Positions 59,701-64,000 of a DNA stretch of 64,000 nt are shown one piece after another; the first letter of the stretch is position 1; each line of letters starts with the position of its first letter. The stretch is taken from contig NC_092676.1 of the NCBI RefSeq assembly GCF_964355755.1, positions 9,840,288 through 9,904,287 of the forward strand, read 5' to 3'. The notes beneath the pieces were generated by a model. It was not told the DNA's origin. It did not search any database and saw only the letters and a program-made list of their open reading frames with translations. Position numbers and translations under genes: made by a program. Source of the DNA: Antedon mediterranea (lineage: Eukaryota; Echinodermata; Crinoidea; Comatulida; Antedonidae).

Positions 59701-61200
59701 ACACAGTCCAAACAAGTAATACTAAAATATATCATAGTCCACAAATCAGTCTTTCAATGGCCATCATAGTACATCCAGTAACACAAACCAATAGAGGTTC
59801 ACAATTTGCTTATCATAACTCAGTTACTGAATTGATTATCTGAAACAATTGCTGGAACAGGGAATTGGTGTGTCATGTACCCGATTACAATGTTATCATA
59901 GGATATAGCAATAGAATTCTTTAACTGTATCAATCAGGTTACAAGCGACTTTGGTAGCTATTAGATTATGTTGAAATAAAATAAATAAAATGATGAATAT
60001 ATTGTGTATGTGTGTGTGTGTGAATGTATTTCTGTTTCACTATTGTAGAACACTTACTCTCTTAAACCTACATTCCTGCCTTACACATACCTATAGTACC
60101 ATCTTCTCCTTGTGGTCCAACCGGTCCCCTGTCTCCAGGCTTCCCTTTTGGACCAGTAGGTCCTCTTGGACCAACATGTCCTTGCTCTCCACGATAACCT
60201 ACCACACCTGGGAAGCCATCTAACCCCGATATTCCTGAAATGTAATACAATTAAATTAACTATTTGTTGCTTTTCTAATCAATAAATAATTAATATTAAA
60301 AAAGACACAGTTTAATATAGAAAAAAAACAAAATGAATGCAAAAGTTAATAGGCTGACAGATCAACAGAGCTCTTTTTTAATGAGATTTTCACGTAAAAC
60401 GAACAAAGGGAATATTATACAAGGAGACACTTTGTTAGCTTCCGAAGATGTATTTATTTATTTAACATATTTATACAGGATTATACACAATCAAGTAACA
60501 AAACCTGTCGACAAAACGGATACAAATTAAAATACTTATACAATTAATAATAATAATAATAATTAAAAAAAAATATATATATATATACTGGAAGTTAATG
60601 GAAGATGTCTCCTTAGAAGGTATTGTATTATATTATTACTATATTACAACCTTTTACACCCTTGTCAATGTATATCAAATAATATCAAAACGTTTGTAGA
60701 TATACACATTGTCAAACGTAAGGGTTGTATTAATATTCATAATTTTAGTTAGAGGCCCTATTTATTTTTACTTTATTTTATAATAAACAAAAATTACCAC
60801 ATCGTCCTTCAACACCGATCTCTCCTTTTGGGCCCTTAATTCCTGGTGGGCCCGGTGGTCCTGCTATTCCTTCATTCCCGTGATTACCATTATTACCAGG
60901 GTATCCAGAGGTTCCCAAAACCCCGGCGATTCCAGGTGCACCGGTTCGTCCTGGTAGCCCAGGAACACCAGGCGGACCTTGTACAGGCACGTAATAAAAC
61001 TGTGATTGCTGACGATGTACCGAGTCGGACGTTGTTACATGACGCGGTATACGATTCTTTTGCAGACTATCTTCTACAACTTGGCTGGTATCCTTCAGCA
61101 CAGCTTCACATTTTACGTTAGAAATTACTGAAATTGATATATAACCAGCTAATAAGAGCACGTTAAAGAGGCATCGTGGTATCATCCTGTCTCGCACCAA
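56740..61200 (-). CDS. Secreted collagen-like C1q-domain protein B
   Basis: Five coding exons on the minus strand: 61200-60798, 60234-60091, 59441-59223, 57350-57276 and 56930-56740, every join phase 1, 343 aa. The start is [10 protein letters not shown]; an in-frame Met five codons later gives a more usual signal peptide ([21 protein letters not shown]). Collagen Gly-X-Y repeats run from about residue 75 ([13 protein letters not shown]) to about 200 and the C1q domain from about 205 to the end ([43 protein letters not shown]). Exons 2, 4 and 5 have the same lengths as in gene A (144, 75 and 191 nt), and [15 protein letters not shown] is shared, so the two are paralogues. Intron 3 carries a truncated non-LTR retrotransposon. 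Confidence 0.94.
57466..59125 (-). mobile_element. 5'-truncated non-LTR retrotransposon
   Basis: Minus-strand insertion in intron 3 of C1q gene B. It comprises the 3' two-thirds of the reverse-transcriptase ORF, a 3' UTR of about 270 bp, and a short-repeat tail (AATTCAATTCAAATCAAATC on the minus strand) of the kind seen at the 3' ends of CR1/Jockey-group elements. The 5' end stops near 59125, just upstream of [12 protein letters not shown], leaving no endonuclease region. Adjacent CTTTAAC repeats may be target-site residue. Confidence 0.85.
57743..59110 (-). CDS. Reverse transcriptase, partial (non-LTR, CR1/Jockey-like)
   Basis: An uninterrupted 455-codon frame. The RT motifs appear in order: KVTPLFKK near the N-terminus, [13 protein letters not shown] (57-69), [14 protein letters not shown] (palm A, D92 and D98), [14 protein letters not shown] (147-160), [10 protein letters not shown] (catalytic DD at 180-181), [17 protein letters not shown], and the thumb-like tail ending in [16 protein letters not shown], typical of animal CR1/Jockey-group elements. 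The intact frame suggests a fairly recent insertion. The N-terminal endonuclease is absent through 5' truncation, so this copy cannot move by itself. Confidence 0.9.
   Translation of the reverse strand: MKFAKVTPLFKKNNRQEVSNYGPISILPVISKIIEKAVFVQLHNYLNENNVINDFQSGFRGNYSTDTALINLTDHIRSEIPKGNFTGLVVLDIQKAFDTVNHQILLQKLVHMGIDKDSLLWFESYLKDRKQITSVNGVQSQPCTISSGVPQGSILGPLLFICYMNDIPISVNCNIMLYADDTILLSSGNDIRQIANDLSSNLESCNNWLINNKLSLHPDKTESILFGTKRKLKNVHDFAVMFKNKLICKKNMISYLGCLLDEDLSGESMVQKVLSKTNSRLKFLYRHSACLNFFSRKILCSALITCHFDYACCSWFSGVSKKLKQRLQTSQNKVARFILNKNNRAHIGKDELNQIGQLCLEDRICQLKLNHVHKIFYRKTVPYLTEKFQRVSSNHDYMTRSSVNGFSVPKSDSQISKTFYYTGIKAWNNLPHSIQQIENKFNFKKNVKSHFCSTK
59593..59627. repeat. ATT trinucleotide microsatellite
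   Basis: TTATTATTATT repeated without interruption in intron 2 of C1q gene B. Confidence 0.95.
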
Positions 61201-62139
61201 ATCGTAAACTCTCGGCCTGTTTCAGCAAAACATTTAGAGCTTAAGTTTGGAAATAGATAGATCCTTTCCGATGATAATAATAGATATAATGACGACCTTC
61301 TCAGACAGTGAATAATCCGGTTTGCTTCCTTCGTTACGGTCTATCAAGTCTAGTGGAAGGAACAAACTCATATTGCTTCCGATATTTTAAGACAATAAGA
61401 ATCCTGGCTCTACTTCATTTTAATATAGTTGTTCAACTTTTTATTTATACGTGAAACAACACTACAGAAATATTATTGAGTATAAAGTAATTTATATTTA
61501 TTTAATACAAAAAAAAACACTGAACAAAAATAATATTAAAACTACAAAAATAAACCGTACTTTTACTTTTACTTATTACAGTTTATCCAATAAATAATGC
61601 TTTTAGTTTTGTCCAAATGTTGACAATATATTATGCGACATTAAATGGTCTATTCAAACATTTTTTAAACAAAAGGGGAACAATTACAATTATTATTAAA
61701 AATTTTTCAAGAAAATAATAACTGCTCAATCTATATAAACCGACCTCAGTAACTTATGATTCTTCTTTTCAATTGTATTAACATGCTATTCACTGAGTTC
61801 AAGTAAGGGTAAGCTAAAATTGAGTTATATAATGAATTTGTACGCCAGTCTTTCCACTTAATTGTCCACGTTGTTGTTAAAACAAACGGTATTCTCTTCC
61901 TCCTCCTTTCCCCTTAAAATGGATAAACTCATCATTGCATATCGACGTAATGGCCATTATCTATTTCAGGTATCGCATCAGAAGAGTCGGTACGATTCAA
62001 AACGAAGTGACCACTGTAACGACGCTTGTCAAATATGTCAAACTGAAGTACCTAAAATGTAAAAATATATACCATTATTCGTTATTGTCATTATAATAAT
62101 GTAAACAACTACCGCGAATTAGTAAATAAAATGAGAACA
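61201..62139. other. Upstream region of C1q gene B
   Basis: AT-rich sequence with no supported gene. It would include the C1q B promoter and any non-coding first exon; no specific motif was convincing. Confidence 0.3.
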
Positions 62140-62530
62140 CATGAGAACTATTACCATCACTATAACCACCATCACCTTGATCACCATCACCACTATCAGC
62201 ATCACCACCATCATCATCACTATCACCATCATCACCAATATCATTAGCACCATTACCATCATTACCATCACTATCATCACCACCATCCTTACCACCACTA
62301 CAACCATCATCATTACCACCATCCTTACCCCCACCATTACCACCATACTCATTAACACCATTATCATCAACACCATCATTACCACCACCATTACCACCAT
62401 CATCATTACCACCATTGCCATCAACACCATCATTACCACCATCATCATCACCACTATCATTACCATCATCTCTATTACTATCACCACCATCACCATTGTC
62501 ATCACTACCACTATCACTATCACCATAGTC
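62140..62530. repeat. Degenerate ACC/ATC trinucleotide repeat
   Basis: About 390 bp of interspersed ACC, ATC and ATT triplets (CACCATCATCATCAC style). Long Thr/Ile and Met/Val ORFs through it on both strands are artefacts of the repeat. Confidence 0.95.
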
Positions 62531-62714
62531 ATCTTTTACCTACATGATATGATTATCATCGCCATAAGCGTCATAATCCATTATTTTTGCCATTGTTGTC
62601 ATTATAAACTTATAATTGGTTGCCATAATTTTACAGTATTGTTGTCGTCATCAATTTGTTCATTGTTATCTTCGTTTTCATTAACATTTTCTTGGTCACA
62701 TTATCATGACTACC

Positions 62715-63280
62715 ATTGATTTTGAGTTAGGAGATAAACGTGTCGTCGTCCTCATTAACATTGTTTTCGTTACGAACCATCACTATCACCATCATCACCG
62801 CCATCATCATTACTACCACCATTACTATCACTATCATTAACACCATAACCACCATCATTACCACCACCATCACCACCACCATAACTACCACCATCATCAT
62901 CATCCCCACCATCATTACCACCATAATCACCACCATCATTACCATCATCACCATCACTACCACCGTCATTATCATTACAATCACCACCATTGATTTTGAG
63001 GTGGAGTTAGGAAATAAACGTATCGCCGTCATCATTTACATTTTCTGCGTAACCATACTGCTCTTATAATAGTCAGCATTGCTTTTAAGTTAGAGTTTAG
63101 AGGGTAACTTTCATCTAATTTCTTCGCCATCATTGTCATCACAACCTTTGATTCGAGTTGGAGTTTAGCGTCATTATCATTTACATTTTAACTTCCAAGA
63201 TTGTCATAACCACCAATTATTTTCAGTTTAGAGTTAGTCACTGTCCTGATCGTCATTTTTGTCGTCGTTGTCAACCACAA
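62715..63280. repeat. Second triplet repeat and diverged direct copies
   Basis: 62770-62992 is another ACC/ATC tract. On each side lie diverged copies of TTGATTTTGAG, GTTAGGA.ATAAACGT, TCGTC and TCATTAACATT (62717, 62990, 63146, 63217), spaced roughly 70-270 bp. The whole block looks like an expanded degenerate tandem repeat in the 3' flank of the kinase gene. Confidence 0.8.
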
Positions 63281-63285
63281 ATACT

Positions 63286-63785
63286 TTAACCTACAATTGA
63301 GTTTGAGTTTGGGTTGAGTGTTTCAACAAGTTCACTAAACGTTGGTCGTTTTCCTGGAACCTCATGCCAACAACCCGTCATCACTTTGTATCTAATTCAA
63401 AATAAATAAATTGTCAAAGGTGCATTTTCCATATATTTACTGAACAAATAAGGATTTAAATAAAATATTTCAAAAGAATTCAGAGTGGGAACCCTTTGGC
63501 ATAAATGTGAGGTGTTTCAAAGAGATGATGCAACGAAAACAAAAACTGTGAGGTGAAACAAATTACAAGAGAAACAAAGTCAACGAGATTAAAAATATTG
63601 AAAACTACAATGTTGAAAAGGGAAAACAGTTTTTGAACGTTAAAATAAAGATCAGAACAAGGCCTGTTTATTAAAAAGGATCACTAACAGATAGTCACTG
63701 CAATGGCTTGGTTTCTCGAGCCTCTTTCCTGCTTGTAACGCTGTCATCACTTGTCTGGCACTTAACTCTGCATATGGTCTTGCGC
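63286..63785 (-). CDS. Receptor tyrosine kinase, last two coding exons
   Basis: Minus-strand exons 63785-63689 and 63391-63286 join in phase (CT|A) to read GARPYAELSARQVMTALQAG, KRLEKPSHCSDYLYKVMTGC and WHEVPGKRPTFSELVETLN, then a stop soon after (SNSIVG). This is the C-terminal lobe of a tyrosine kinase: the G-x-x-PY activation-lobe motif, CSDxLY.VM..CW and the RPTFSEL signature. The donor after CSDYL is GTTAGT, a good match. The protein ends only about a dozen residues after the kinase domain. The rest of the gene lies beyond 64000, so the subfamily cannot be told; cytoplasmic tyrosine kinases of related fold are not excluded. Confidence 0.75.
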
Positions 63786-64000
63786 CTAAAATAAATGTAT
63801 TAAATACATTTTAGTAAAAATACGTTTCTGGAATAGAAATATATTTTAAGGACGAGCGAGGCCTGCTTTGTGTGCAATTTGATGAAGGAATTATATAAAT
63901 AGCATTAAAGCACTTCGGCTTCATTTTTAGAGGAATGTTTGGTTTTATCAGTTTAAGTTGGTAGTTGCCATTAAAAATGTAAAATGTTCTTGTATATAAA

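Noticed and set aside
62119-63069. Thr/Ile-rich and Met/Val-rich frames
   Set aside because: Low-complexity translation of ACC/ATC triplet repeats.

Overview
The window is animal nuclear DNA. Genes are split into short exons with clean GT-AG introns, the sequence is AT-rich, and there is much repetitive and transposon-derived DNA. The gene set (a glycoprotein-hormone-type LGR, LIN9, VHL, SPT2/SPTY2D1, two collagen-C1q proteins and a receptor tyrosine kinase tail) and a very frequent palindromic 8-mer TAGGCCTA suggest a marine invertebrate deuterostome, most likely an echinoderm. The species call is inference; the gene identities come from reading the splice-joined proteins.

Layout. 433-5975 (+): 3' part of a leucine-rich-repeat GPCR of the glycoprotein hormone receptor class (LRR exons, hinge, one large 7TM exon with an unusually long tail). 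6-13 kb: its 3' flank, several short inverted-repeat elements sharing the end GGTTCCCACTAG, and a 2-kb satellite of 46-47 bp units. 13237-30725 (-): complete LIN9 (14 coding exons, 540 aa), convergent with the LGR. Its largest intron (14947-20602) holds an intact VHL gene on the opposite strand (18176-18631), preceded by a tandem array of 90-bp palindromic units, and an unidentified 167-aa ORF. 31.7-40.5 kb: a block of nested inverted-repeat elements, including a 6.8-kb and a 3.3-kb fold-back, separating LIN9 from SPT2. 40680-47790 (+): complete SPT2/SPTY2D1 (6 coding exons, 475 aa), with a 27-bp minisatellite and another fold-back in its introns. 50126-55619 (+) and 61200-56740 (-): two paralogous secreted collagen-C1q genes with the same five-exon phase pattern, tail to tail, with a broken exon remnant between them. 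The second carries a 5'-truncated non-LTR retrotransposon in intron 3. 63286-63785 (-): the last two coding exons of a receptor tyrosine kinase.

The genes are not an operon. LIN9 (MuvB/DREAM cell-cycle repression), VHL (HIF-alpha ubiquitination), SPT2 (H3-H4 chaperone) and the C1q proteins act in unrelated pathways. I did not find a self-contained new molecular system. The most unusual content is structural: the palindromic array beside VHL, the multi-level fold-back block between LIN9 and SPT2, and the mirrored C1q pair. All coordinates were read by eye; exon joins were checked for phase but not against transcripts.
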